Origin: Zygnema cylindricum
Lineage: Eukaryota > Streptophyta > Zygnematophyceae > Zygnematales > Zygnemataceae
DNA length: 64,000 nt
Assembly: GCA_037447655.1 (NCBI GenBank)
Contig: JBBHKE010000629.1
Coordinates: 41,401 to 105,400, forward strand
Direction: 5' to 3'
The notes under the pieces were generated by a model. It was not told the origin of the DNA. It saw nothing but the letters and a program-made list of their open reading frames with translations, and did not search any database. Within the stretch, counting starts at the first letter, position 1. Each line of letters begins with the position of its first letter. This document shows positions 31,790 through 43,990 of this stretch, piece by piece. The translations under genes and the position numbers were made by a program.

Positions 31790-33250
31790 CAACTTCAAAC
31801 ATACATGTTAGTTTCTCTCTTCGGACTCTTTACCCACTCACACTTTCCGCTCTGATCTGTCATTGCAGGTTTTTTCCACGGGCTGCATGACCGACTGAGC
31901 TTCGGCCGTGACTGAATGCATGAGGATGCAAATTTGGCAAGGCTGATTGTCACTCCAAATTTCGATAAGTCTTCTTTCTTCCTCCTTTGAAATTTTCCAC
32001 TACGTAATGTATTGGTGTTCAAGGTTAGTAATACCTCCTTGTAGGTCTTTTGAATTTTTTGGGCCTAAATTTTTGACATCTTGCTTCCTTGTGTAGATTT
32101 GGCCTCGATTATTGACGGGTTGGACACGATTTGGGAGTTGGACTCGATGTACATTCTCACTATCGCCTGATTCTGAACTCCATTTTGGTGAGTTCTGGTG
32201 AAGATGTCCACTTTCTGCTGGCATTCTTTTTTCGCAAAGATGCCTCAAAGAGTTTGAAGGGTTAGTGTCATCCTTTTGATATTTGCTCAAGTTTTTTTTG
32301 CCAAAGTTCCTTCCTTTGCTGCAAATGTTTTCTCTCCTACAATGACAATTTTTGTGACTCCTCCTTTTCTTCTCTTTTGTTTTCATGTGTCCCATCTTTA
32401 GCGTTGGTTTGAAGACTTGCAATGTCTTCTTTGTTGGAGGTCTCGATAGAGGATTTGAATGTACCGACATTCTTCTCGCTTCTCCGCTCCTTCTTGTTTG
32501 ATTTGTATAACAGTGAGTTCCCTTCCGTCCCCTGTTTTGCCTTGCTCAACTGTCTAAATTTGTTAGTCTTTGAGCTTTTAGCATTTGAGTTTAATTCAAA
32601 CTTTCTTTTTTATGTGGCTACCTTAAATTTGTATCTCTGGGTGTCAACCTCTAATCTGAATTCCTTTGTGTTAGTTTCAGTTTTTGTCAACTTTAACGCT
32701 TCTCCCGAGGATATGTTAGTTTCTATCTTGGAAAATTCTAACACTTCTCTCCATAGTTTTGCAAGACCTTTGTCCGATCGACACTTGGGTCTTGTCCACC
32801 TGTGGCATGCGTGATGGCGAGTGATGAGGTGACTTGGGAACTATGGTTCTTTGACGTTGGTGCAAGACTCATGGGACCTTTGGTCGACAACCTCATTTTT
32901 TGTAAGAGTTTGACTTTCTTTCTCCTTTTGTCCTCAATGCTTCCTATGACGATGTTCTCTATGCTCCCACTTTTGATGGACTTGGTGAGCATCCTATCAT
33001 CTTTTGTTTTTGTCTCACCAGTAGATGTATTGAGATTTCTATCTTGTCATTGCATTTTGTCCCTTGTCATTCCTTCTATGCCCCTCCATGTGCTCCCATG
33101 CGTTACCCTCCTAGCTGGATTTTGATTCTGACCTCCTTGCACGTTTCCTTCTAGCGGATCGACTTTTTTGCCATGGTTGATGCCGTGGTCGATGCCATTT
33201 TTGTGCATGATCCCTTGACAGGATACTAAAATCCCTTGGCTGCATCTGTC
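31790..33250 (-). pseudogene. Unidentified Lys/Ser/Asn-rich coding remnant, distal part
   Basis: I do not recognise this family. The minus strand is purine-rich and gives several open stretches (32000-32470, 32738-32992, 31795-32022) of highly charged Lys/Arg/Asn/Gln/Ser-rich text, broken by stops, with no copia motif. Candidates are a retroelement gag or LINE ORF1, or a low-complexity host protein; nothing decides between them. An A-family solo LTR splits it from 34253-35162. The membrane-like plus-strand frame 32422-32814 is its mirror image. Confidence 0.4.
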
Positions 33251-34252
33251 TGTAATTCTGTGTCCTCCATTGGACTACAAAATACAGAAAGCCTCTAGAT
33301 AGTATTTAACTAACCCACTTTAAGCCACTACCACTGCTGCTGAAGAAGGCAAATTGACAATTGACTGCACCCCTATGCAGCCTTGACTCCCCTGAGTCCG
33401 TAGCAAAAAGAATCACTGAAAACGGCCAACCAGCCGATAAGTTATGAGTCGGCAAAAATGCCAAGTTTATACAAACTCTGAAAGAGAGAGAGGTTCCTAT
33501 CTACCAAAATTCTCTAAGTCCTAAATCCCTCTCACAAACCGTATCTATTGAAGTACGAACTAATCGGATCACTGTAGAGTACAGAAAAGTACTATGGCTG
33601 ATGTACTTTCTGTACGGCCCATGTACGGCAATGCCATTAAGTGGACGCGTGTCCACTTTTCACTTGTCCTTATGTTCGCCGGAATTCCTGCGACCGAATT
33701 TCATCCCTCCGCGTGACGCCACGTCACGCCACGTCCATAAACGCCAAAAGTGACCATTCCGTGATCTCGGCATTGATGTACGCCGTCAGATCAAATTCGA
33801 TATTAAATGTCCGCCGTCGAAAACAAATGTCCGATTCATTTGTTTGCGTGCGAGATAATGTTCGCACTATATAATACTTCGTTCCATGTTCTTTCGTTCA
33901 TAATTCCGTTAATCGAATTCATAGACGTAACATTGTTTAAGTAAATATCAAACTTAATATATGCTAACGGACTTCTACGACAAACTGGTTAGAGCTAACG
34001 GCTAAGCCGCGCTCTACCGGTCGGAGGTTCGAGTCCTGCCGGACTGAACCTTTTGTAAAGAGTGACATAAGTCACTCTTTAGCCCTGCCTGCTTAAGCTA
34101 GGACAGCCATGGCTCAGCCACCCTCTCTATCCCTCAGTGACTACGGCAAGTATGGTGGGAAGAGAGAGGAGGCGGAGGCAGGCTGTCCACCTTTTCTATT
34201 TTGTACTAAGTTCAGACCTAGAAAATACCATATAAAAATAACAATTTCAACA
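33251..34252 (-). mobile_element. A-family solo LTR, 1,002 bp
   Basis: Complete LTR from TGTAATTCTG to TTTCAACA with every A-family module, flanked by near-identical pentamers CTGTC (33246-33250) and TTGTC (34253-34257). No internal sequence remains, as expected after LTR-LTR recombination. The tRNA-like module is at 33964-34049. Confidence 0.85.
33964..34049 (+). other. tRNA-like module in the solo LTR
   Basis: ACTGGTTAGAGC followed by GGTTCGAGTCC, third copy of the A-family module and well conserved. Confidence 0.65.
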
Positions 34253-35162
34253 TTGTCTTGTGTTCTCCCCACGCTTTTGTGAACTTTGTTACCAACAACT
34301 AGGTAAGGTTCCACGCCTTCTAATGTGAAGGCCTCCTTGCTATTCTCGGTTTGGGATTTAATTTTGCCTACAACTGCCCTTTATGCCTTTGGTTTTGGTC
34401 TGCCCATTTTTTGTTCTAAGCTCTTCTAATACGCTTGTAGATGTCTCCTTCCTTCGGCTTGGCTTTTTTTGTGACAAGTCATTGAGTTTTGATGCAATTG
34501 AAGGCCTTAACTTCGTGCTGGAGTCAAGGTGTGGAGGTGGATCTTGAGGGCCCGAATCGTTCTCCAACTCTTAGAGTAGATAGATTTCCACATTGCTGAT
34601 CGTTCGACAATTTCCTTCTGAGTTTCTCGTCCTCTCTCCCCTTTCCATGTCCCTCCCACTTTTACAATCTCCTACATTCTTTTGTGGTTACTGCAATTTG
34701 TTAGATACAAGCATTAGATTTATTATCTTGCTCTTTGTCAAATGGGTGACTGGTTTCCGTTCCATCCTTGTTTTGGAATGCCTTAAGTTCCCTTGAATCA
34801 GGTTCTGTTTGGTGTTGACCTTTCTACATATGACTTGAAGATTCTTTGACTGCACATGTTTGACTTGGTTGGACCTGTTCTGCATTGTGGCCTCACTACC
34901 GCAGACGTGCTCCTCTCCCTTTGCAAATTCTTGGTCTGTTCTTCCACCCCTTACTTGGTAAGTAATTCCTCCTTGATTTTTCATGATCCATTTCATGGAG
35001 TTTGGGTCGGAACAGCCTTCGGTTGTTGCAATTTCTTGCTGAGGTTTGGGTTTGCCTTAGTCAATTTTCTTCTCACCTTGGCTGTCTCCCTTTCGTGCAT
35101 TCACCTTGTGTGTGATCATGAGGTTAGTCTCTTCTTGATGATCGGTGTGAGCCATCTTTATT
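34253..35162 (-). pseudogene. Unidentified Lys-rich coding remnant, proximal part
   Basis: Minus-strand text begins at 35162 with MAHTDHQEETNLMITHKVNA, is interrupted by a stop, and continues through the open stretch 34688-34996 (CSDPNSMKWIMKNQGG-type text) and 34358-34567 (PPPHLDSSTKLRPS). Composition matches 31790-33250, so the two were probably one gene before the solo LTR inserted. No known domain is visible. Confidence 0.4.
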
Positions 35163-35165
35163 GAA

Positions 35166-35215
35166 ATCACAAAATTTATTTAGTATTTTATAGGTCTGAA
35201 TAGCTTAGTAGAAAA
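35166..35215 (+). repeat. Scrap of a J/L/K-family LTR start
   Basis: TTAGTATTTTATAGGTCTGAATAG resembles the first 50 bp of the LTR at 46668. It may be all that is left of copia K's 5' LTR, joined by deletion to the integrase at 35228. Confidence 0.5.
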
Positions 35216-35227
35216 AAAAAGAAAAAG

Positions 35228-37654
35228 CGCGGAGTGAAAATGGTGGAGAGTATACTTCTAACGAGTTTGAGGATTTTCTGAGGGAAGACGGAGTTCAACA
35301 CTAAAAGACAGTTCTAGAAAACGCGGAACAGAATGGGGTAGTTGAACGATTAAAAAGAACACTAAGTGATAGTGCTAGAAGTATGTTGTCGGATAGGAGG
35401 ATAGGAAAAAGGTTTTGGGCAGAAGCAATGAACTTTGCTAATTACCTCAAAACTAGAGTTCTTATCTCATCAATAAAAGATCAAACACCTTATGAGAGAT
35501 GGACCGGCCGAAAACCAGACATATCTCACTCAAAGGTTTTCGGCAGTCAAGTATTCAGTCTAGATACAAATCGGTCTAATTGGAAGCTAAATCCTAAAAG
35601 AAAATCGGGATACTTATTAGGATAGGCTGAGGATGTTAAAGGATATAGAGTTTACGATGTAAAAAGGGAAGATATAATCTTAGTAAAACATCTAGGAGTT
35701 ATGGATGAAAGAAAGTCTGTGGATCCTTTCAAATATACAAAGACAGTAAAAATCAGATTTGAGTCAGAAAATTCCGATGACTTTGAGCTTTTTAACTATC
35801 TAGGTTTTAGAGAAGAAGACAATCTTGCAGGTACAAATCAGACCGAAAACGACTCAGCTGCGGAAACTCCAGTGACAACTCTACCCGAAGCGGAAGACAT
35901 GATGGAAATTGATTCGGAATAAAGGGATAGGGGAGAAGCCGATATTGTTCGAAAGAACCCACGAGAACCATCTATTCCGGCCACAGATTTTGAGGGGGGG
36001 AGGAGAAGTAGCAAAAGATTGCAAGAAAAATAGGTTAATACCAAGGTAACAAAACTATCTCATGAAGATGAACCTCAAACTTATAGAGAGGTGATGACTT
36101 GTCTAGAAAGGAACCGGTGGAAGACAACCATCAATGAAGAGATGTCCTCAATTATGGCAGCGGATACTTGGGAGCTGGTGGACTATCCACCTAGCCGAAA
36201 ACCAATCGGTTGTAAGTGGGTTTTCAAATTAAAACTGAACTCGGATAACACCATTGAGCGTTACAAAGCCCAATTAGTGGCAAAAGGATTTACACAGAAA
36301 TAAGGAATCGACTACGAGGAAACCTTTGCCCCGATTGTCAGATTTCCCTCCGTCCGCATACTTCTCAGTCTAGCAGCAGCGGAAGACATGAAGGTGCACC
36401 ACATGGACATCAAGACAGCCTTTTTACATGGTGAATTGGAAGAGGAGATCTTCATGCGACAACCCGAAGGATTTGTGGAGGAACGAGAGGAGAGTAAGGT
36501 ATGCCGGCTGATTTAATCCTTTTACAGTTTGAAACAGGCGTCTCGACAGCGGAATAAGAAACTTGATGAGTTTCTTAACTCTCTGGGATATATGCGGACC
36601 AGCTCAAATCACTCAATCTATGTTTTTCAAGATGAAGAAGGTATTATATTTATTGCAATTTATGTTGATGATTTGCTTGTTTCAAGTAAATCAATGGAAA
36701 AAATTAATAAATTGAAAACCGATCTTAAGGGGATATTTGAAATGAAGTATATGGGGGAAGCAAAATATATATTGGGAATTCAAGTAGAAAAAGAACGAGA
36801 AAGAAAGATTATAAGATTGACTCAAAAGAAAGCAATAGGGAACATGCTGGAAAAAATTCAGATGATAAAGCTAATAGTTGTACAACTCTAATGGAGTTAA
36901 AGAAGGGAAGTGGGGGGAGTGAAGAAGAAGGAGTCATAATCTTATACGAGGAATTAAGTCCTGAAAAACAGAAGTTCATGCAGACTATTCCTTACAGGCA
37001 AGTAGTGGGAAGCCTAATCTATTTTATGAATTGTACCCGGCCGGATTTAGTTGTAGTTGTAAGAGTGCTGAGTAGAAGTCTAAATGCTCCCACTAAGAAC
37101 GATTGGGAGGGAGCTAAGAGAGTCCTTAGATATTTGATAGGAACTAGGGATCTATGATTGCATTTGGGTGGGGAGAATACTGACATCACTACTGGGAGTG
37201 ATGCCAGTTATAATGATGCTCCGATGAGAAGATGTACTTTTGGATATGTATTATATGTTGGTGATGGAGCTTGCTGTTGGAGTAGCAAACAGCAAAAGGT
37301 TATTGCTCAGTCCACCATGGAGGCTGAGTATATGGCCTCTTGCTCTGCTATAAAAGAATTGATTTGGGTCAAATCTTTGCTTGGTGAGCTTGGTAACCTT
37401 AAGAGTGGTGTGCAAATTTTTTTTTGTGATAATCTGGCAGCAATCGCTTTTTTTGCCAATCCTAAACATCATTTTAAAGCTAAACACATGGACATTAGAC
37501 TTACCTTTGTTAGAGAGAACGTAGAAAACAAAATAATCAGTTTAGAGTACCGACCAGATAGTGAGATGGTAGCAGATATGATGACCAAACCTGTGCCTTC
37601 CCCTAAACTAATTTTCTGCAGGGAGAAGTGTGGTCTGAAATTAAAGATTAACTA
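35228..37654 (+). pseudogene. Copia K: integrase, RT and RNase H, 5'-truncated
   Basis: Starts inside integrase at RSENGGEYTSNEFEDF (second catalytic Asp reads SEN, a lost residue) and continues [98 protein letters not shown] and DMMTKPVPSPKL. In-frame stops occur at about 35624, 35920, 36031, 36301, 36514 and 37155, and the frame changes near 36890. Gag, protease and the first part of integrase are gone. It is the clearest plus-strand relative of copia A. Confidence 0.9.
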
Positions 37655-37702
37655 GAAAATAAGGGGAGTGTAGAAATCAATAGTTCTTTTATTATTTTCT
37701 AG
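37652..37702 (+). promoter_or_regulatory. PPT/U3 inverted repeat of copia K
   Basis: CTAGAAAATA (37652-37661) and TATTTTCTAG (37693-37702) are exact inverses enclosing AGGGGAG|TGTAG. The pol stop codon TAG is in the first arm. Confidence 0.78.
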
Positions 37703-37785
37703 GTCTAAATTGGAATATAGAAAGAAGCCGAGGCAGTCTGCCTCTAACTTCTCTCTCCAACTCCCACACTTGTTGCAGTTATTTA
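37669..37785 (+). repeat. Copia K 3' LTR, first ~117 bp
   Basis: Begins TGTAGAAATCAATAG directly after the PPT, like the J LTR. It breaks off near 37785, where copia L's integrase begins in the opposite orientation. Confidence 0.8.
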
Positions 37786-38884
37786 GACCTGTTGCACTTC
37801 TCGCTCCATGCTTTATATTGTCTAAAACAATCTCGAGCTTCTGACTTGTTTTTCAAAAAACACACCCGGGAATACCGAGACCAATTATCAGTTATAGTCA
37901 TCATAAATCTCTTCCCCCCCGGTGAGGGCACTCTAGCCGGTCCCCAAATATCTGTGTGTACTAGATCTAAAATTTTTTCTCCCTTATAGGTGGCTGTTTT
38001 AGGAAAGGGTAATCTGTGTGCTTTACCTTAAGCACATCCACTACAATCACTTATATCATCACTCTCACTGAACTGAATCCCTTCCCCACTCCCATCTTTT
38101 TTACCTCTCTTAACTTATCTAGATTCACATGCCCAAGCCTCTTATGCCACATCATAATATCATGAACACCAGCATAATAAAGTTTCTTCGTTTCATTACT
38201 TAAGATCAGCCTAAACATCCCATGGCTACCTTTCTCAGCAATGAAATAGACATCCTCCTCAAAACTAGCAGTAAAGACTCCTTCTCTAGTGCTAGTGAAA
38301 AAACCCTTATCATCTAATACTGATGTAGAGATAAGGTTTTTTTTCAGCTCCGGAATAAACAATACATCAGAGAATGTTAATATGGATGTCTTTCCTTCTA
38401 CTAACAATTTCAGATCTATCGATCCTACAAGAGTAGTGGTGACTATCCTCCCATCCCCGTACTCTATCTCTACGGTGGGAATCTTTCTTATCTTAGTGAA
38501 CAGGTGCCTATCTTTACACATGTTCATGGAGGCACCTGAATCTATAATCCAACCTGCTTCACCTTTTAATCCACTGTAAGCACATTTCTGCCTTCGTGGA
38601 ATTTCAACCTCATTTTTCGCCTCCAACTCCTCATCTAAAAGGAGCTCATCGTCTTCGTCCTCAGATTTCGCCTCAAGTACCTGTGTGACAAGGGCCTTTT
38701 TCTTTCCTCTCAGGGTACCACCGGTCTGCCCCTCTTTTAATCGAAGCTCGGTTAGCTTAGTGCACTTTGCCATATAGTGCCCCGGTTTCTTACAAAAATG
38801 ACATAAACCTTTGGGAGCCCTTGGTTCGAACTCGTCAGCCTGTATTTTCTGCTCCCTACCCCCATAGTTCTGACTGGTTTCCAA
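37786..38884 (-). pseudogene. Copia L: zinc knuckle, protease and start of integrase
   Basis: The open frame 38051-38884 (277 codons) carries the knuckle CHFCKKPGHYMAKC, the protease WIIDSGASMNMC with its DSGA triad, VLFIPELKKNLISTSVLDDKG, and the GAG-pre-integrase MMWHKRLGHVNLDKLREV. Integrase continues to 37786 and stops at a YKAWSEK-like motif, so the second half of integrase, RT, RNase H and the 3' LTR are lost. Protease active-site residues are intact. Copia K's LTR scrap abuts the break. Confidence 0.9.
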
Positions 38885-39699
38885 GAATCCTTGTTCCTCG
38901 TATCAGTCGTTGTAGCCAAGGCTTGGCCACTCTTTCCTCCCCTTTGAATCTCAATTGTATTCTCTTGAACGAGAATCATCCCTACCACTGAGTTCTATAT
39001 CCACCTTGAGTCCAGCAAGTCCTGCACACGGTTGACTATGTTCTCGAACTCATCAGGTAACTTCATCAGTAAACAGTTAACCTTTTCTTTTTCACTAAAA
39101 TCTTTTCCCGCACTCTTTAGCTCCATGAAGAGTGTAGCAAGCTCATTGCAAAAATCCAACATATTTCCCCCTTTGTATACATTCTCCTTTACTTTCTGAT
39201 CAGCCAACTGTTGTTGCTGAATCGTACCACTTCGGTACATCTCTATGAGAGCCATCCAAAGATCGGATGCCCTTTCTACCTACAAATGAGGACATGCAAG
39301 TCCTTGAGTGAGATGGCGTAGGATGAAGTGCTTTGCTGCCATATTGTTGAAGTCCCAGGTTTCAGTATCATTCTCCTCCTTCCTCGGAATAGGTGACATG
39401 AATGCCGAACCAGTTGCTATTGGTGTGGTCGTCTCCTTCTCATTTCCTTTGTCCACCACCTCTCCTTCTTTTGTTTCCTCCGTTGAAGGTGGATCCTCTT
39501 TCCTGATGAATCTGCTTCCTCCAAACCCTGGAGGAATTCCAAGACTTGATGGACGCCCCAACCGTCCACTCACTATCCCCCAAAACATTTTTTCCCATAG
39601 AGCTCATATCATCATACTTTCACAGTATATGAATCCAGTTCCATTAAAGATTGGTACCCTAGAGGGTGGGCCCATAACCTGAAACTCTAAAACCTCCAT
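38885..39699 (-). pseudogene. Copia L gag
   Basis: The start ATG at 39699 lies 20 bp inside the LTR: MEVLEF is encoded by the LTR and is followed by QVMGPPSRVPIFNGTGF from the PBS onward. The body follows in open pieces 39280-39588 and 38995-39255 (QQQLADQKVKENVYKGGNMLDFCNELATLF and LLMKLPDEFENIVNRVQ, typical of the copia gag UBN2 region). Stops and shifts occur near 39270 and 38990. Confidence 0.88.
39665..39679 (-). promoter_or_regulatory. Copia L PBS, best preserved
   Basis: GGTTATGGGCCCACC, all fifteen bases complementary to the plant-type initiator tRNA-Met anticodon arm. In frame with gag as (Q)VMGP. Confidence 0.88.
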
Positions 39700-40725
39700 A
39701 AGTCCTCAGACTGGACAGCTTCCAAGAAGCCTCTAAGATAATCCTGACCCCTTTGTGTTTCAGCAAGAATAACTGCCTCCCTGGCAGACAAACACTCTAA
39801 CCACTTGCACCCTTGTGAAGGTAAGACTCCCCTGAGTCGATAGCAAAAAGAATCTCTAAATTTGCTCTCCTGAGCAGTAAGTTATGGAGGGTCAAAGTTG
39901 ACCTTTTGTACAGAAGCTCTCTGGGAGAGAGGGTCCTATCTTTTAATTTTTCTAAGTCCTATCTCTCTCACAGACTCTATCTACTGGTGTACGGAACCAA
40001 TCAGATTACTGTTCCGTACGCAAAAGTACAGCTGCCGGTGTACTTTATGTACGGACATTGTACGACATGGCCTAAATGTCCACACGTGGAATATCCGGAT
40101 TCCCTCCTTTAATCCTCGGAGATGTCGCGCTCCAATGTTACATCGCCACGTGTCATCCGATGTGGCGATGCCCACAAACCGCCGAATTCTCCATCCGCGA
40201 TCTCGGCGCTAATTCCGGCCGTCCGATTAAACTCGCATTTGATCATAGCCGTAATAAATACATGCGCGATATTTGTTTCGCTTACGAAATCAATGCGCGG
40301 TATTGATTCTTATCCGTACCGCAATTCGTACTTTTACATACCAGATCTATGTATCTCGTTAACAATTATAGTTAAATGATTTATCCTACGAATTAATGTT
40401 TAATTAATTATCGTACTACATAGCACGTAAGACTACTTCTAGACTTAACGGCCAGGGCTACCGGCTATCTACTATCTGTCGGCCGGCAAGTACTAGGATC
40501 AAATCCTGTGGCGGGCATATACATTTTAGTAAACAATCCCCTAACTAATATAAATTTCCCGTAAACCTCAGGATAGCCTAGGTAGCCATGGCTCTAGCTT
40601 CCTCTCCAATTTCTCAGTGACTGCGACAAGTTTGAGAGTTGGAGAGAGAAGTTAGAGGTAGACTGCCTCGGCTTCTTTATTTCTATTCAGAACTAGAAAG
40701 TACTTTAAAACCAGTAATTTCTACA
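39680..40725 (-). repeat. Copia L 5' LTR, 1,046 bp
   Basis: TG...CA ends; same length as J's LTR1 (46668-47713) and closely related to it in inverse orientation. A tRNA-like module with degenerate box B (GGATCAAATCC) is at 40441-40515. It lies in the RT gene of copia M. Confidence 0.9.
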
Positions 40726-42791
40726 GTCTCATGTAGATTTTGTCTTCTAACTCTCCGTGTAAGATGGTGGTCTTAATATCCATCTGGTGAATTTCCATAT
40801 CCTTGCTGCGGCTTAACTTAAGAGGATTATGACAAAAAGAATTCTGACTACGGGTTCAAAGGTTTCTTCATAGTCTATTTCTTATTTTTGAGTATAACCT
40901 TTAGCAACCTACCTAGCTTTCTATCTTTTAATGGTTTTATCTGGGTTTAGTTTAAGCTTAAAAACCCACTTACATCCAATCAGTTTTCGGTCTGGTGGAT
41001 AATCTACGAATTCCCATGAATTAACTTCCATGATAGAAGCCATTTCCTCATTGATGGCACCGATCCACCGACTATTTTATGGGGTATTTATGGCCTCTAA
41101 TTATGTCGGAGGTTCATTTGGGTGAGAGGTTCATCTGGGTGAGACATTTTTGTGAGTTTTTTATTTACTTGTCTTTCTTGAAGTTGTTTTCTACTTCTTC
41201 CTCCTTCAAAATTTGACGCCGGTATGGAAGGCATCCCCGAGTTTCGTTTAGGAATATTTTCATCTCCCCTATCTTCCAATTCCGATGTCTCATCAAGTTC
41301 CTCGTTGGTTTTTATTTCGTATTGTGGAGTTACCTCGGATGTTGTCGTTTCCTCCTTGTCCTTTGGTAAATGTGCAAATTTTTCCTTCTCCCCGTCTTTT
41401 TTCTCTTCATTTCCAAAGTCAAAGTCAGACAACTGACCCAATTCAAATCTGATTTTGACTTCCTTGTTATATTTGAATGGATCAATAGACTTTACTTCAT
41501 TCATCACCACTATGTGTTTTACCAAAATGATATCTCTCTTTTTTGAGTCATACATTCGATATCCTTTTGTGCTCTCATCATATCCTACAAGATATCGCGG
41601 TTGCCCTCTTCCCTCTAGATTCCATTTAGTCTTATCGAAATTCAAACTGTAGACTTGACTTCTAAACACTCTCAAACTATACAAATCTGGTTTTCTTCCC
41701 CTCCACCTTTCATACAGAGTTTCCTCCTTATTTGCCGAAGTTAGCACTCTATTTTTGATGAAGTTAGCATAGTTCATAGACTCAGGCCAAAACAGCAATC
41801 CGATCCTCTTAACAATTAGCATACTTCTGGACATATCTCCTAAAGTTCTATTCACTCTTTCTGCTACTCCATTCTGTTCCGAATTATAAAGAACAGTTTT
41901 CTCATGCTTTATTCATGTTTTTTTGAGAAATTCTTCAAATTCCCTTGAGGTGTATTCTTTCCCATTATCACTTCTTCTCTCTTTTATTGAGGTTTCATAT
42001 AGTTTTTAACTCCATACTGTATATTCTTTGAAACATCTTAGAACCTCTGACTTATGTCTCAGAAAGTAAACCTTAGTATATCTAGACCAATCATCTATAA
42101 TGGTTAGCATCCATATTTTCCCCCATGTGAAGCATACCTGGCAGGTTCCCAAACGTCAGTGTGAACTAGATCTAATACTTTTTCTCTTCTAAATGTGGAT
42201 GCCTTTGAGAATGGGAGTCTATGAATCTTCTCTTTAAGCACATATGCTACAGTCATGTAACGTCTCATCATCCCCGAACTCAATTCCATCCACTATTCCC
42301 CTTTTCTTTATTTTCTTTAATCTATCTAGATGCACATGCCCCAACCTATTGTGCCAAAGCATCATATCACTTTCACTCGATTAGAGAACACCCTTTTCAT
42401 TGCAAAGTACAATTTTGAACATTCCTCGACTACCTTATTCAGCTATGAAATAAACCTCATTATCAAAAATAGTTGTGAAGATTCCTTTTCTTAGTTCTTG
42501 TTTCAAACTCTTTTCCATTTAGAACACCTATAGAAACTAGATTCTGGGTATGTTGTGGAATGTAAAGAACATTTGAGAGAATTACAATTGAAGCCTTTCC
42601 ATCAACTATAACTTTTAAATTAACAGATTCAACAAGACTTGTGATTTGTACTCTACCATCTCCATACTCTATCTCAACTGTTGGAATTTTTCTTTATTTA
42701 GTAAATTGCCTTCTATACTTTCACATATGCATTGAGGCCCCCGAGTCTATGATCCACCCATCCTCAGGTGGATCCCTTTTACCTCCAAAAG
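40726..42791 (-). pseudogene. Copia M: RT N-terminus, integrase, protease
   Basis: RT ends abruptly at the L LTR within MEIHQMDIKTTILHGELEDKIYMR-type text; the rest of RT and RNase H are missing. The integrase frame 41097-41855 has MNRTLGDMSRSMLIVKRIG, FRSQVYSLNFDKTKW and YLVGYDESTKGYRMYD. The integrase core and zinc module (about 41860-42360) are decayed. The protease WIIDSGASMHM lies at about 42720-42760. N's LTR starts at 42792 and cuts off the zinc knuckle and gag, so M is a host for two insertions (L and N). Confidence 0.87.
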
Positions 42792-43970
42792 TGAAATTCT
42801 ATGGGCTCTATTGCCACACAGCATTCGTAGATCCAAAGAAACTAATCTAGATAGTGCCGACTCGAAGTTTATATAAATCCAAATGATTGACCCCTTGACA
42901 ATCATAACCCCATAAGAGCTTCACCCCTGTGAAATAAGACTTTGTGTGTGCTCAGTTCCACCACAGAATGCAAAGTAAAAATATGTGATTTGGACACATT
43001 CACCCACTTTGACTTTCCCTTAGAAATGCAGCCACCAAGTCAGGCCGAAACTCTGACCAACTACACCCCTGTGTAGCGTAGACTCCCTTGAGTCCGCGGC
43101 AAAAAGAATCACTAAAAATGACCAAGTAAATAAATTGTTATGGCTGGCCAAAGTTTGCCTTTTATACAAAGTGCTCTGTGGGAGAGGCAGCTACCTACCA
43201 AAAATGTTCTAAGTCCTAAAACCCCTCTCTAAACCCCTTCTACTAAAGTAAGCCGCCAATCAGAGGACTTTACCGTACAGAAAAGTACAAGCGCTAGAGT
43301 ACTCTTTGTACGGCAATTGTACGACATGACCATACAGGTGACAACTGTCACATCCAAACTTGTTATCTTGCGTTCCACAAATTCTGCAATCCTCTAGCGC
43401 ATTTCCACGTGTCATCCGGAGTGGCGGGGCCAGAAAACGCCAAGGCGGCCATTTCGAAATCTCGGCTCGCACCACGGCTGTCGATTAAATCCACCATTCA
43501 ATTCTACCCGTCGAAAATATTTGCGCAGTATTTGTTTCGTCGTCAAAACAAATGGGCGGTATTAGTTTCGTGAGGTATCGTAAACCGTACTACTCTAAAC
43601 TGTATCTATGTACTAAGAATCTATTCGCGCCGTTAAATGAATTCAAGACGCGTACATGTTTATATAAGTATCAAACCCTACATGTCCTAGCACTAGTCCT
43701 AGACTTAACGGATAACGCTAACGGCTATGGTTTGTGTGACGGACGGTAGGTACCAGGATCAAATCTTAGGTTTGTCAAGTACCTTTTAGTAAATATATCA
43801 TTATCTACTCTTGTCTCCTTTGAGAGCTTAAGCAGCCATGGCTCTAACTCCCTTTCCAGCCTTCAGTGGCTACAACAAGTGTGGGGGCTTAGAGAAGGGA
43901 GTCAGAGGCAAGCTGCCTCTGCTATTTTCCTATCCTAAATTAAGACCTAGAAAATACTCAAATATCAGCA
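42792..43970 (-). repeat. H-family LTR (3' LTR of copia N), 1,179 bp
   Basis: TG...CA-type ends, shares all modules with the LTR at 45850. The tRNA-like remnant is at about 43701-43775. In element sense it starts TGCTGATATTTG after AAGGGGAG. Confidence 0.85.
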
Positions 43971-43990
43971 CTCCCCTTATTTTCTAGTCT
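43944..43990 (-). promoter_or_regulatory. PPT/U3 inverted repeat of copia N
   Basis: AGACCTAGAAAATA and TATTTTCTAGTCT bracket the PPT and U3 start, as in copia A and K. Confidence 0.72.

Noticed and set aside
32422-32814. Membrane-like 130-codon protein on the plus strand
   Set aside because: Hydrophobic Phe/Leu text arises from reading the mirror strand of a Lys/Glu-rich, purine-rich minus-strand remnant.
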